64,000 nucleotides of DNA from JACIWG01 sp049969935 (GCA_049969935.1 JBMFNX010000001.1:1-64000), one strand, 5' to 3'. Counted from the first letter of the stretch, positions 51,253-59,730 are shown. The notes: generated by a model not told the origin, from the sequence alone. Numbers and translations are program-made.

Positions 51253-51279
51253 TTTAAAAGCCTTGTATTATTATTTTAT

Positions 51280-51735
51280 TTAGGAAAGTTCTATTTCTAT
51301 TAAGGGTCTTAGACTTCCTAAATATTTGCCATCTAAGTATACATCTATTGTATCTAGCCCAATTTGAGCCATTCTAAAAGTGCATCTTCTTTCTCCTGCA
51401 ACTCTTTTTATCTCAATTATTAGGTCTAAAAAGTCTTGATCGGCACTTGCACCTAAGGGTCTATCTTCAAATCCAATTACGAAGGTTTCAAAAACAATTC
51501 CACTATAATTGTAGGTTCCCTTTGTAACACCTATAATTTTATAATCAGATACTTCTATTCCTGTACTTCTATTCATAAATTTGAACCTTTTTAATTGCAA
51601 ACTTATTTCTTCAGGCAATTCTTGCACAATCCTAATTTTTACATATAAACCTATTAAAAAACCTAAAATAAAGAAAATAACTATTATTAATAACACAAAC
51701 AGAAAACTTTTGGTCCTATTCGATTTATTTATCAA
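51280..51735 (-). CDS. Membrane-anchored protein of unknown function
   Basis: A 151-residue protein: basic N-terminus MINKSNRTK, one membrane span (about 10-32), then a soluble domain of beta character (IGVTKGTYNYSGIVFETFVI, GEDRPLGA-like EDRPLGASADQDFLDLI, TIDVYLDGKYLGSLRPL). N-in anchoring would place the domain outside the cell. No family recognised. Located between tRNA-Phe and the RNA-gene cluster, transcribed towards tRNA-Phe. Confidence 0.65.
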   Translation of the reverse strand: MINKSNRTKSFLFVLLIIVIFFILGFLIGLYVKIRIVQELPEEISLQLKRFKFMNRSTGIEVSDYKIIGVTKGTYNYSGIVFETFVIGFEDRPLGASADQDFLDLIIEIKRVAGERRCTFRMAQIGLDTIDVYLDGKYLGSLRPLIEIELS

Positions 51736-51835
51736 CCTACTAATCGATGCAACTGAACATTATTGCTAAAAATATTTTTCTATAAATTATTTAAAGATAA
51801 TGAATGTGTTAAAGTAGAAAACCTTAAGTTAAACC

Positions 51836-51843
51836 CTTTATAG
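51836..51843 (+). promoter_or_regulatory. TATA box of the hairpin RNA / tRNA-Ala transcript
   Basis: CTTTATAG preceded by aaacc lies 23-30 nt before the first base of the inverted repeat at 51866, the spacing expected between an archaeal TATA box and its start site. Confidence 0.5.
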
Positions 51844-51865
51844 TGGAAATTATGGTGGTCTTAAA

Positions 51866-51930
51866 GGTATACGGTTATATCGACGGGCGAACTGACCAAA
51901 AATAGGGATGAAGAACTGAAACCGTATACC
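51866..51930 (+). ncRNA. Hairpin RNA with K-turn-like motif, upstream of tRNA-Ala
   Basis: Perfect 11-bp inverted repeat GGTATACGGTT (51866-51876) and AACCGTATACC (51920-51930). Inside, CTGACC and GGGATGA flank a short A-rich loop; the paired CUGA and GAUGA would make the tandem G-A pairs of a K-turn, the protein L7Ae site of archaeal H/ACA and C/D RNAs. A second CTGA precedes the closing strand. It ends 10 nt before tRNA-Ala. No clear guide region or ACA box, so class is open. Confidence 0.5.
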
Positions 51931-51940
51931 GGGAAAACAT

Positions 51941-52015
51941 GGGCCGATAGTACAGGCTGGTATGTACGCTCGCCTCGCACGCGAGAGGTCGCGGGTTCAA
52001 GTCCCGCTCGGTCCA
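51941..52015 (+). tRNA. tRNA-Ala (CGC anticodon), CCA encoded
   Basis: Acceptor GGGCCGA/TCGGTCC with G3-U70, anticodon stem CTCGC/GCGAG around CTCGCAC (anticodon CGC), T arm GCGGG-TTCAAGT-CCCGC, discriminator A, followed by CCA (52016-52018). It shares a likely transcript with the hairpin RNA upstream. Confidence 0.95.
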
Positions 52016-52141
52016 CCATAATTTTAGTAAAAAATTAGTAAACAGCCCAATTTTATAATTAAATTAAGTAAAAATTTTCCATTTTTAGCGAAGATGTATA
52101 AAACTGTCTTTTCTACAAGTGTTTACTTTAATATGGGATGG

Positions 52142-52271
52142 TGGGGCTAGTGGGACTTGAACCCACGACAGACGGGTTTCTTCACCCAGCTCCAAAACTA
52201 CATCATCCTGGAATCAGTTTACCCATCTTGGTTCTGGAGCCCGTTGTCCTGCCTTGCTGGACGATAGCCCC
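52142..52271 (-). tRNA. tRNA-Trp (CCA anticodon) with a ~56-nt intron; 3' CCA encoded
   Basis: Reverse-complement: acceptor GGGGCTA/TAGCCCC, discriminator A then CCA (52141-52139), T arm GTGGG-TTCAAGT-CCCAC, anticodon stem ACGGG/CCCGT. After the loop CTCCAGA an insertion of 56 nt precedes CCCGT, at the canonical archaeal intron site next to the anticodon loop. The intron has CTGA and GATGATG boxes and a segment TTTTGGAGC complementary (one G-U) to the anticodon region of the exon, resembling the well-known C/D-box guide encoded in archaeal tRNA-Trp introns. Splicing would use the bulge-helix-bulge endonuclease. Confidence 0.92.
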
Positions 52272-52317
52272 CAGTATTATTATCCCTTAAAAAGGGGGAA
52301 AATAAATTTTTAAGATG

Positions 52318-52383
52318 GCGTCAAGATAACAGTAATAGGTTTACTGTGAGACAAAACCTACCCTTTAGCTTATCTTGACATCA
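52318..52383 (+). ncRNA. Candidate H/ACA-type guide RNA
   Basis: A 10-bp lower stem GTCAAGATAA (52320-52329) with TTATCTTGAC (52370-52379), an internal loop (cagtaa left, ccctttagc right), an upper stem TAGGTTT/AAACCTA, and a terminal loop ACTGTGAGACA that could form a K-loop. ACA follows at 52378-52380 at the base of the lower stem, with three bases after it. The upper-stem-to-ACA distance is 17 nt, just over the usual 14-16. TATA-like sequence precedes. The strand and class are inferred. Confidence 0.42.
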
Positions 52384-52400
52384 TCAATAATTTTTAAAAA

Positions 52401-52414
52401 ACAAAAATTTAATT
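52401..52414 (+). promoter_or_regulatory. TATA element of 5S rRNA
   Basis: acaaaaatttaatt lies about 25-30 nt upstream of the mature 5S 5' end near 52438, consistent with an independent archaeal promoter. Confidence 0.45.
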
Positions 52415-52437
52415 AGGAGCTTTTTGGGCGTTATGCT

Positions 52438-52554
52438 CAGCCGGCCATAGTGATGCGGGTTCGACCTGGACTCGTCAGATCCCAGAAGTCAAACCGCATC
52501 ACGCCATTGCGTTAGTGATGTGCGGAAGCCATCGCGAAGCAATGGTGCCGGCGC
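52438..52554 (+). rRNA. rrf: 5S ribosomal RNA, unlinked from 16S/23S
   Basis: GCCGGCCATAGTGATGCGGG at the 5' side and GCAATGGTGCCGGCG at the 3' side close helix I. Internally the conserved segments CCATAGTG, GACTCGTCAGATCCC and AGAAGTCAAACCGCATCACG match archaeal 5S rRNA loops A-C, and the second arm folds around GCGGAAGCCATCGCGAAGC. End points are uncertain by a few bases. No 16S or 23S gene is in the window. Confidence 0.9.
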
Positions 52555-52591
52555 CAAAATAGTAGATAATAAAATGGGGGATAGAAAATAA

Positions 52592-53710
52592 ATGGGAATT
52601 GGTATATTTCAGTTATTTCCTACTGATAATTCGTCTATTCAGCAGATTTTATCGCTTATTTTTTATGCAATTTTTTTCTTTTACTTATTTTTTGGACAAC
52701 AATTGCAGGTTCAGAGAATTTTATTGTCAATTTCCGGGGCACTAAACAAGATAAAAGATGCTCATGATAGGTCTAAAAGGGAAATAATTGATTTTCTTCA
52801 AAAAAATGGTTATAAGGGTGATGCGATCTCACATGTTAATACTTTAATAGAATATTTTACTATTTCTCCCGTGGACCTTGATCCTACAGGGTTAGTTAAA
52901 AAGATAGAACATATTTTAAGTGTGAGGGATGAAAGAATTCGCAGTGAAGTCCGAAGTATGCTGCCTGAAAAGGATGCATTAACAATTTCAATCCTTGAAA
53001 ATTTATTAGAAATTTCAGCGGCATTGAATGTATACTATAAGGTTGTAAGACATTATTATCTTATTGGCAAAAAGACTTCTAATCTTTATCTTCTAATGCA
53101 ATTGCAAATGGTTTTACCAGATTTATTAAGAGAAGTTGAAGCATTAGTGTCGGCCATCGAACCGATAAAAAATGCACAACCGATAGGTGATGGCATAGGG
53201 CCAATGGTAGCTGGTAGGCTACTATTAAATAATGATAAAAAGCAGATAGCCAGGGACACTGTATTCGGTGAAGTGAATTATAAAAACCGAATTCTTTATG
53301 TTATAAAAGCAGAAGGGCCAGCGGGAAATGTTGGACAGCCTGGTAATGCAATAGAATATTTAATTAACAATTACGGTTTAAAACCGGCTGCTATTATTAT
53401 GATAGACGCAGCCCTTAAGTTAGAAGGGGAGGCTACTGGGGAAGTGGCTGAAGGAGCAGGTGCTGCAATAGGCGGTATTGGTGTTGATAAGTATAAAATT
53501 GAGGAAATAGCTTCAAGAAATAATATTCCATTGTATGCAATAATTATTAAGGAATCAATTGTTGAGGCAATCACTTGCATGACTAAGGAGATAGTGGAAG
53601 CGATTCCAAAAGTGCTTAATAGGATAGATTATCTCCTTGAAAATAGGACACGTGAAGGAGATAGAGTGATTGTTGTGGGGGTTGGAAATTCGATAGGGGT
53701 GGGCCAATAG
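52592..53710 (+). CDS. DUF1512 family archaeal membrane protein
   Basis: A 372-residue protein with an N-terminal membrane span (about 18-37: ILSLIFYAIFFFYLFFG), a helical middle part, and a C-terminal domain with IGDGIGPMVAGRLLLNN, YVIKAEGPAGNVGQPGNAIE and GATGEVAEGAGAAIGGIGVD-like Gly-rich loops. This combination is the archaeal DUF1512 family, function unknown. The Gly-rich loops suggest a nucleotide or phosphate-binding pocket, which is inference. The next gene starts 0 nt after its stop. Confidence 0.85.
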   Translation: MGIGIFQLFPTDNSSIQQILSLIFYAIFFFYLFFGQQLQVQRILLSISGALNKIKDAHDRSKREIIDFLQKNGYKGDAISHVNTLIEYFTISPVDLDPTGLVKKIEHILSVRDERIRSEVRSMLPEKDALTISILENLLEISAALNVYYKVVRHYYLIGKKTSNLYLLMQLQMVLPDLLREVEALVSAIEPIKNAQPIGDGIGPMVAGRLLLNNDKKQIARDTVFGEVNYKNRILYVIKAEGPAGNVGQPGNAIEYLINNYGLKPAAIIMIDAALKLEGEATGEVAEGAGAAIGGIGVDKYKIEEIASRNNIPLYAIIIKESIVEAITCMTKEIVEAIPKVLNRIDYLLENRTREGDRVIVVGVGNSIGVGQ

Positions 53711-53902
53711 TTGGCTAATAGATTATTTAAGGGGCAAAAACAGTTTAAGGTAGTTACTATAGAAGAATGCTTATCATGTAAACTAAAAATGAAAAGACCA
53801 TTTAAAATAAATGATTATGTGTATAAAGAGGGTGAAGTTTGTCAAAAATGCGGGACTAAAATGATTATATCAGCAATATATAAAGAGGAATTAAAGTATT
53901 AA
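53711..53902 (+). CDS. Small zinc-ribbon protein
   Basis: A 63-residue protein from TTG at 53711, contiguous with the DUF1512 gene. It has CLSC (20-23) and CQKC (44-47), a two-knuckle zinc ribbon. Basic N-terminus. Family not recognised beyond that; the constant partner in its operon is the DUF1512 protein, so the two may work together. Confidence 0.75.
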   Translation: MANRLFKGQKQFKVVTIEECLSCKLKMKRPFKINDYVYKEGEVCQKCGTKMIISAIYKEELKY

Positions 53903-53911
53903 ATTTTATAA

Positions 53912-54811
53912 TCATAAAGTTGTAATTATTTTATTTTTTTCTAGCATTAAAACTGTATGCTCAAATTGTGTAACTACATGATTGCTTGCTTCCCTTAACA
54001 CAGAATATTTTCTTACAACCTTATTTTTAATAAGAGAATCGAGTACTTTAAGCAATTCTTGTTCACTAAATATATCAGTAAACCATCTAGCTGCAAATGG
54101 CAATGTTTTCCTTCTCTTCCAAATTTCTTCTAATAAAAGATTAGCTTTCTCACACCTAATCTTTTTTCTTTTAATTAGACTAAAGATGTTAGCACGTGCG
54201 TCCTCTTTAACAAAAGCTGCAGCATTTTTGTCGGTAAGAAAAGGCTCTATTGCATAACATTTGCCTGCAATAAAATATCCAAGTGGACCATTTATTGGAA
54301 CATTCGGAACAGATTGACCCGCGTGTATCTGGTAGCAATCTAATGAATGCCCTGAGAGATTACTTATTGGTTTATAGCCTCTACTTAATGACGTATAATA
54401 AACTGTTCTTCCTATTTCATTTAAACTTTTTCCAACTGTAATCTTTTGCAATACTTCATTTAATACCTCCAAGTTGGCATGTAACATATCAGAGAATTTT
54501 TCGTTGAAGGATATCGTTACCGCAGTATCTGCAATATATCCGTTTACATGAACACCTATATCTAATTTTATAACATCACCATCTCTAATAATCCTTTCGT
54601 CATTTATTTCTGCTGTATCATGTGCTGCAATATCATTTACACAAATGTTAACGGGAAAAGCAGGGTCACCACCTAATTCTTTTATCCTATGCTCGATCGT
54701 TTTACATATATTTTCAAAACTCATGCTAGGATTTATTTTAGCGGTAGCTTCTTTTATAACAATTGATGCAATTCTTCCAGCTTTGATATAAGATTCAATG
54801 ACCTGATCCAA
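53912..54811 (-). CDS. map: Methionine aminopeptidase, type II
   Basis: A 299-residue pita-bread metallopeptidase. HDTAE and DVIKLDIGVHVNGYIADTAV supply the first metal ligands, GHSLDCYQIHAGQSVPN the His ligand, and EPFLTDKNA and TQFEHTVLML the Glu ligands. It removes N-terminal Met. The insertion after the catalytic His marks type II. Start is TTG at 54811, divergent from coaD. Confidence 0.95.
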   Translation of the reverse strand: MDQVIESYIKAGRIASIVIKEATAKINPSMSFENICKTIEHRIKELGGDPAFPVNICVNDIAAHDTAEINDERIIRDGDVIKLDIGVHVNGYIADTAVTISFNEKFSDMLHANLEVLNEVLQKITVGKSLNEIGRTVYYTSLSRGYKPISNLSGHSLDCYQIHAGQSVPNVPINGPLGYFIAGKCYAIEPFLTDKNAAAFVKEDARANIFSLIKRKKIRCEKANLLLEEIWKRRKTLPFAARWFTDIFSEQELLKVLDSLIKNKVVRKYSVLREASNHVVTQFEHTVLMLEKNKIITTL

Positions 54812-54896
54812 TTTCCTATCGCTTAAGATGATTAATTTCTCTTTAAAAATAATTGTGGTAATCCTTATATAAATTATATAATACTAAAACTGGAGA

Positions 54897-55409
54897 ATGA
54901 ATAGGAAAAATATTTTTAATCAAGTTGTAGTGGGGGGAACATTTGATTTTATACATTTAGGACATTTAAATTTGTTAAACACGGCATTTTCGATAGGCAA
55001 GAGGGTTATTATAGGAGTTTCTTCCGATTACTTAGTTAAAGAAATGGGAAAGGTCGTCGAACATAATTTTAATGAGAGAAAAAGAAATCTAAACTTAATT
55101 ATAAAAAAGATTAAAAGATATAAATCAAGATACTTTAGGATTATCCAATTAAATGATAGATTTGGACCAGCCCTTGATCCACAAACAGACGCTATTGTGG
55201 TGAGCGAGGAAACAGAAACAGTGGCAGAAGAATGTAATAAGATCAGATTAGCTATCGGGTTAAAAGCCTTATCAAAGGTTGTGGTACCTATTATATATTC
55301 TGAGAATGGAGAAAGAATTTCTTCAACAAGAATTAGAAATAAGGAAATTGATTCTAGAGGAAAACTTTGCGTTGAGGGTCAAAAAGATACTTTTCGACAA
55401 CATTTTTAG
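54897..55409 (+). CDS. coaD: Phosphopantetheine adenylyltransferase, archaeal type
   Basis: A 170-residue nucleotidyltransferase with GGTFDFIHLGHLNLL (HxGH) and ERISSTRIRNKEI as the second ATP-binding motif. It makes dephospho-CoA. The last 56 nt overlap the 3' end of trpS on the other strand. Confidence 0.92.
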   Translation: MNRKNIFNQVVVGGTFDFIHLGHLNLLNTAFSIGKRVIIGVSSDYLVKEMGKVVEHNFNERKRNLNLIIKKIKRYKSRYFRIIQLNDRFGPALDPQTDAIVVSEETETVAEECNKIRLAIGLKALSKVVVPIIYSENGERISSTRIRNKEIDSRGKLCVEGQKDTFRQHF

Positions 55410-56502
55410 CTTTTTCCCGTTTAGATTGATAATCTGTTAGAAAAGCAACGATCTTTGTTGCTAAGCTATTTTTATGCTCACCACATAGCAATTTTCCACT
55501 TAAACAGTCTTGTCTTATCTCTTCTAACTTTTTATCATCCCTCTCAAAAAAGTATTGTTCATAAAAGTATACAGGACATATGTATGGGTTACCTCCTTTT
55601 TTCCTCTGTTCTTCCACTGTTGGTTGTCCTCCTGTAAAAGCATTTTTTACCTTCCGCCGAACATCTTCAGGTTGATCAGTTGTATAAATTGCTGTTTCTG
55701 GTAAGGAGGAAGACATTTTCCCTTCTTTGCCTAGGGCGGGTAAAAATTTTGAATGAATTTGAGCGGGCTTGTAGTATCCCAATTTTTCTGCAACATCCCT
55801 TGTCATACGCCAAAAGTTATCCTGGTCTATTGCAGCTGGTATAAGACAAGGTACACGTTTTCCAAGCATTTCAGAATAAAGAAAACAGGGGGCAGCTTGA
55901 ATAGATGGAAAGAATATCATACCTATATTTGTTGAGTCTGTGAACCCAAAAACAGCTTTAATAGTTGAGAGAGTAATGGATTTTGCAATTTTTATAGCAA
56001 TCCTATAAAGTTCTTTAATTTCTTTTGTATCAATTAATATTTGCGTTTTTTCATGATCAAAGCCTACAGCAACTATGTCAAGTAAATTATCATAAGTCAT
56101 GGATTCAACATTCAAGAGAGACAGTTCATCTTTGTAGAGGAACTTTTCATCATCTGTAACTTGGAAAAGTAGAGGAACATTAAACTTATCTTGTAAATAT
56201 TTTGTGAAGAACCATGGTAGAAGGTGGCCTATATGAACTTTACCAGAAGGACCTCTACCCGTGTAGAGATAAAATTTTTCACCCTCTTCATATTTTTTGA
56301 AAATCCAATCTAAATCGCGATGACAAAAGAAGAAATTTCTTCTTAAAAAGAAATTTATTTCACCAGTAAACTTTCTAAAATATTCTAATATATTATCATC
56401 AATGTATTTGGTTCCAAATTGACGCACTAGTTTATCGTAGTCCACTTCTCCTTCAACAGACCAAGGAGTAACATTATATGATTTCGTACTATTTTCGTGC
56501 AT
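55354..56502 (-). CDS. trpS: Tryptophanyl-tRNA synthetase
   Basis: About 382 residues from the ATG at 56502 (frame open 29 codons further, into the divergent promoter). GRGPSGKVHIGHLLPW holds the HIGH-like motif and KEGKMSSSLPETAI the KMSKS-like loop, both typical of the archaeal/eukaryotic TrpRS. CFLYSEMLGKRVPCLIPAAI binds substrate. Its C-terminus overlaps coaD convergently. Confidence 0.95.
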   Translation of the reverse strand: MHENSTKSYNVTPWSVEGEVDYDKLVRQFGTKYIDDNILEYFRKFTGEINFFLRRNFFFCHRDLDWIFKKYEEGEKFYLYTGRGPSGKVHIGHLLPWFFTKYLQDKFNVPLLFQVTDDEKFLYKDELSLLNVESMTYDNLLDIVAVGFDHEKTQILIDTKEIKELYRIAIKIAKSITLSTIKAVFGFTDSTNIGMIFFPSIQAAPCFLYSEMLGKRVPCLIPAAIDQDNFWRMTRDVAEKLGYYKPAQIHSKFLPALGKEGKMSSSLPETAIYTTDQPEDVRRKVKNAFTGGQPTVEEQRKKGGNPYICPVYFYEQYFFERDDKKLEEIRQDCLSGKLLCGEHKNSLATKIVAFLTDYQSKREKAKNVVEKYLFDPQRKVFL

Positions 56503-56566
56503 TTCAAAAGAGGTGTGACTAAAAAGATTTAAAAACGTTATGAAAAATCCATAGTAAGTAATAGAT

Positions 56567-58090
56567 ATGAGTGCAATCTTACATCCCATTGAAGTAGAAA
56601 TTATAAGAGTATTAAGAGGAGAGGATTATATAACATTAACTGAAATCGCTGAACAAACAAAGCTTTCACTAGATCAGGTAAGACGAGGAATAGAATGGTT
56701 AAAGGAAAAGAAGTTAGTTGATGTCAAAGAAGAGGTCAGTAGTTTTATTGAACTGGACACTTTAGGAGAAAAAAGTGTGATAGAAGGGCTACCAGAACGT
56801 AAGATACATAATTTTTTGAGCAAAAAGGGGGGAAAAGAAGAAATTGAAACAGTTAAGACGGAAATAGGTATGAATGAAAAAGAATTTTCGGCGGCTATAG
56901 GTTTTGCAATAAAGAATGGACTTGTTAAAGTAACTAAAGAAGATAAAAAAATATTGGTAGAAGCGTTACCTTATTCTAAATTGCTCGACACTGAAGTTTT
57001 ACTCAGCAAAATTTTTTCTCAAAAACAAATAGAAACTAACAAATTAAGTCCATTTGAAAGGAAAATTCTAAATGAATTAGTAAAAAGACCAAATTATATA
57101 AAAATTAAAGAAATAAAACGAATTAAAGTTAAAGCTAAAAAGGAGGCCTTTAAAATTCTTGAGGAATATTATAAGGCGAATTATGTTGAAAAGTTGACCC
57201 CTGAATTAATTATCAGTGGCATGTGGAGGAATGTCAAGTTAAGACCATATGATATTGAGGGAACAGTTCCTGTAATATATCCAGGAAAAAAGCATCCAGT
57301 ACAAGATTTTATAGACCAAGTTAGAGAAATATTTCTAAACTTTGGATTCGAAGAGATAGAAGGACAAGTAATTCTATCTTCATTTTGGAACTTTGACGCC
57401 CTTTTTATACCTCAAGATCATCCTGCAAGGGAAATGCAAGATACATTCTATTTAAAAGATATGATTGATAAAAGCTTGAGAAAAAATCCGATTGTTGAAA
57501 CTATAAGAAAAATACATGAAAATGGAGGAAATACCGGCTCAAGAGGGTGGGGCTATAAATGGTCCATAATAGAAGCTGAAAAAATGGTATTGAGAACACA
57601 TACAACACCGGCAACATTACAATACCTGTATGAGAATAAACCTTCATCTGCGAAGGTTTTTTCAATAGACAAAGTTTTTAGAAATGAAAACTTAGATAGT
57701 AGACATTTATTTGAATTTCATCAATATGAAGGCATAGTCACAGGTAAAAATGTTACTTTAAGACATTTAATAGGAATTTTAAGTTCTTTTTATAAAGAAC
57801 TTGGATTCAAAAAAGTCAAGTTTTGGCCAACATATTTTCCTTATACCGAACCATCCATGGAGGCAGTCGCATACGTTGATAGGATTGGAAAGTGGCTAGA
57901 ATTATGTGGCATGGGAGTATTTAGACCTGAAGTTGTTGAACCTGCTGGAATAAAGAATCCAGTTTTAGCATGGGGAGGGGGACTAGAAAGATTAATTCTT
58001 TTAGCATATGATGTAGATGATATAAGATTCTTGTACGAAAATTCTTTAGGTTGGCTGAGGAGTGTAAATTATGCCCGTACTAAGTTTTAG
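56567..58090 (+). CDS. pheS: Phenylalanyl-tRNA synthetase alpha subunit
   Basis: A 507-residue class II synthetase. The N-terminal winged-helix domains (LTEIAEQTKLSLDQVRRGIE) bind tRNA; the catalytic part has LHEQHPARE-like FIPQDHPAREMQDTFYL (motif 2 region) and GGGLERLILLAYDVDD (motif 3). Works as alpha2beta2 with PheT. A hydrophobic intergenic promoter region of 64 nt separates it from divergent trpS. Confidence 0.96.
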   Translation: MSAILHPIEVEIIRVLRGEDYITLTEIAEQTKLSLDQVRRGIEWLKEKKLVDVKEEVSSFIELDTLGEKSVIEGLPERKIHNFLSKKGGKEEIETVKTEIGMNEKEFSAAIGFAIKNGLVKVTKEDKKILVEALPYSKLLDTEVLLSKIFSQKQIETNKLSPFERKILNELVKRPNYIKIKEIKRIKVKAKKEAFKILEEYYKANYVEKLTPELIISGMWRNVKLRPYDIEGTVPVIYPGKKHPVQDFIDQVREIFLNFGFEEIEGQVILSSFWNFDALFIPQDHPAREMQDTFYLKDMIDKSLRKNPIVETIRKIHENGGNTGSRGWGYKWSIIEAEKMVLRTHTTPATLQYLYENKPSSAKVFSIDKVFRNENLDSRHLFEFHQYEGIVTGKNVTLRHLIGILSSFYKELGFKKVKFWPTYFPYTEPSMEAVAYVDRIGKWLELCGMGVFRPEVVEPAGIKNPVLAWGGGLERLILLAYDVDDIRFLYENSLGWLRSVNYARTKF

Positions 58091-59708
58091 ATTTGAAAGG
58101 TTAAATAGTTTCCTCAAAAGAAGACTTTCTAAAGAGAAGATCTTAGAAATTTTGCCGTTGCTAGGATTAAATATTGAAGATGTCAGTGATGATGAAATTA
58201 AAGTCGAATATAGTCCAAATCGACCAGATTATGGTTCTCCTGCTGGAATAGCAAAGGTAATCAATAATTTTTATTTTAATGAAGACCCAAAAATTGAATT
58301 TCAATTAGAAAGATCCGGTTATAAGGTGTACGTTGACAAAAATGTTAAAGAAATAAGACCCTATATTATAGGAATGTATGCGAAACTTAAACTTTCTGAA
58401 GAAACATTAAAAGAATTAATTTCATTGCAAGAGGATCTACATGATGGTATAGGGCGAAAAAGAAGAAAGTTTGCTATAGGTTTGCATGATGCTTCAAAGA
58501 TAAAACCACCAATATATTATACAGTTGAAGGGCCAGAATTCAAATTTATACCACTTTATAATGATAAGCCTATGTCAATACAGGAAATATTATCTCAAAC
58601 AGAACAGGGAAAACTTTATGCACATTTACTTACAAGAAAGAATTTATTTCCCATATTAAAAGATTCTCTTGATCAAGTTCTCTCATTTCCACCTATAATA
58701 AATGGGAATTTAACTATGCTAACAGAGGAGACTCAAGAAATATTTGTAGACATAACAGCAAATGAACTTGAACAAGCTGAGGATGCATTAGCAATATTAG
58801 CGACCACATTAATAGACTATGGTGCTAAGGTATATACTGTAGAAATAAACTTTGATAACACGAAAATGGAGACACCAAATCTTAGTCCAAGAAAAATGTA
58901 TCTAAAAAATTGTAATATAAAGAAGATTCTTGGAATTTCGTTAAAAAGTAATGAAATTATAAAAGCGCTTAGGAAAGTGAATATGATTGGAAAAATAAAG
59001 GACAAACAAATAGAAGTGTTTATACCAAGATATCGAATTGACATCTTACATGAAGTAGATTTAATAGAAGAGGTAGGATACGGATTCGGATATGATAAGC
59101 TTAAACCCTTACCACTTAAATTACATCAAAATGGAAAACCACTAAAAATTAAGAGAATAGTTAGAGACATTAGAGAGGGTCTTATTGGCCTTGGATTCAT
59201 TGAAGTCATGACCTTCTATCTAGCGAACAAAGACGACCAAAAACCATTTACAGAAAATTTAATAGAAGTAGCAGAGCCTAAGGCCAAAGAATATAATGTT
59301 CTTAGAAGCACTATAGTACCTCAACTCCTAAAGGTTCTAGCTTCTAATATTCATGAACCCTATCCTCAGAAAATATTTGAAATTGGAAGAACATTCAAAT
59401 TAAAAGACAAGGATAAGAATAGTATAAAAGAAGAAATTAAGGTCACAGCCTTAACTACCCACATTGAGAGTTCTTTTACTGAAATAAAGTCCGTTGCAAT
59501 TGCACTCCTAAACTACTTGGGAATTAAAAACTATTCTTTTAAAACGTTCATGCACCCCTATTTTATTGAAGGCCGATGCGCAGTCATTATAAAAAATAAT
59601 AGAAGAATAGGTGTATTGGGAGAAATCTCACCATTTTACTTACAAAAAGAGGGGCTCAGAAATCCTGCAAGTGGATTTGAAATGGATGTAGAAAATATGA
59701 TCTTATAA
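58071..59708 (+). CDS. pheT: Phenylalanyl-tRNA synthetase beta subunit
   Basis: A 545-residue archaeal PheT: B1 domain, B3/B4 editing domain (KIKPPIYYTVEGPEFKFIPL), B5 (KNCNIKKILGISLKSNEI) and the catalytic-like B6/B7 ending with GEISPFYLQKEGLRNPASGF. It overlaps pheS by 20 nt. Archaeal PheT lacks the bacterial B2 OB domain, in line with this length. Confidence 0.95.
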   Translation: MPVLSFRFERLNSFLKRRLSKEKILEILPLLGLNIEDVSDDEIKVEYSPNRPDYGSPAGIAKVINNFYFNEDPKIEFQLERSGYKVYVDKNVKEIRPYIIGMYAKLKLSEETLKELISLQEDLHDGIGRKRRKFAIGLHDASKIKPPIYYTVEGPEFKFIPLYNDKPMSIQEILSQTEQGKLYAHLLTRKNLFPILKDSLDQVLSFPPIINGNLTMLTEETQEIFVDITANELEQAEDALAILATTLIDYGAKVYTVEINFDNTKMETPNLSPRKMYLKNCNIKKILGISLKSNEIIKALRKVNMIGKIKDKQIEVFIPRYRIDILHEVDLIEEVGYGFGYDKLKPLPLKLHQNGKPLKIKRIVRDIREGLIGLGFIEVMTFYLANKDDQKPFTENLIEVAEPKAKEYNVLRSTIVPQLLKVLASNIHEPYPQKIFEIGRTFKLKDKDKNSIKEEIKVTALTTHIESSFTEIKSVAIALLNYLGIKNYSFKTFMHPYFIEGRCAVIIKNNRRIGVLGEISPFYLQKEGLRNPASGFEMDVENMIL

Positions 59709-59717
59709 TGACTCAGA

Positions 59718-59730
59718 AAAATATATATTT
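59718..59730 (+). promoter_or_regulatory. TATA element of the H/ACA RNA
   Basis: aaatatatattta lies about 25-30 nt upstream of the closing helix that starts at 59754, suggesting the RNA has its own promoter instead of only being read from pheT. Confidence 0.45.

Noticed and set aside
51866..51930. Standard C/D-box sRNA
   Set aside because: No good C box near the 5' end, and only three bases separate the GATGA-like box from the last CTGA, too few for a guide.
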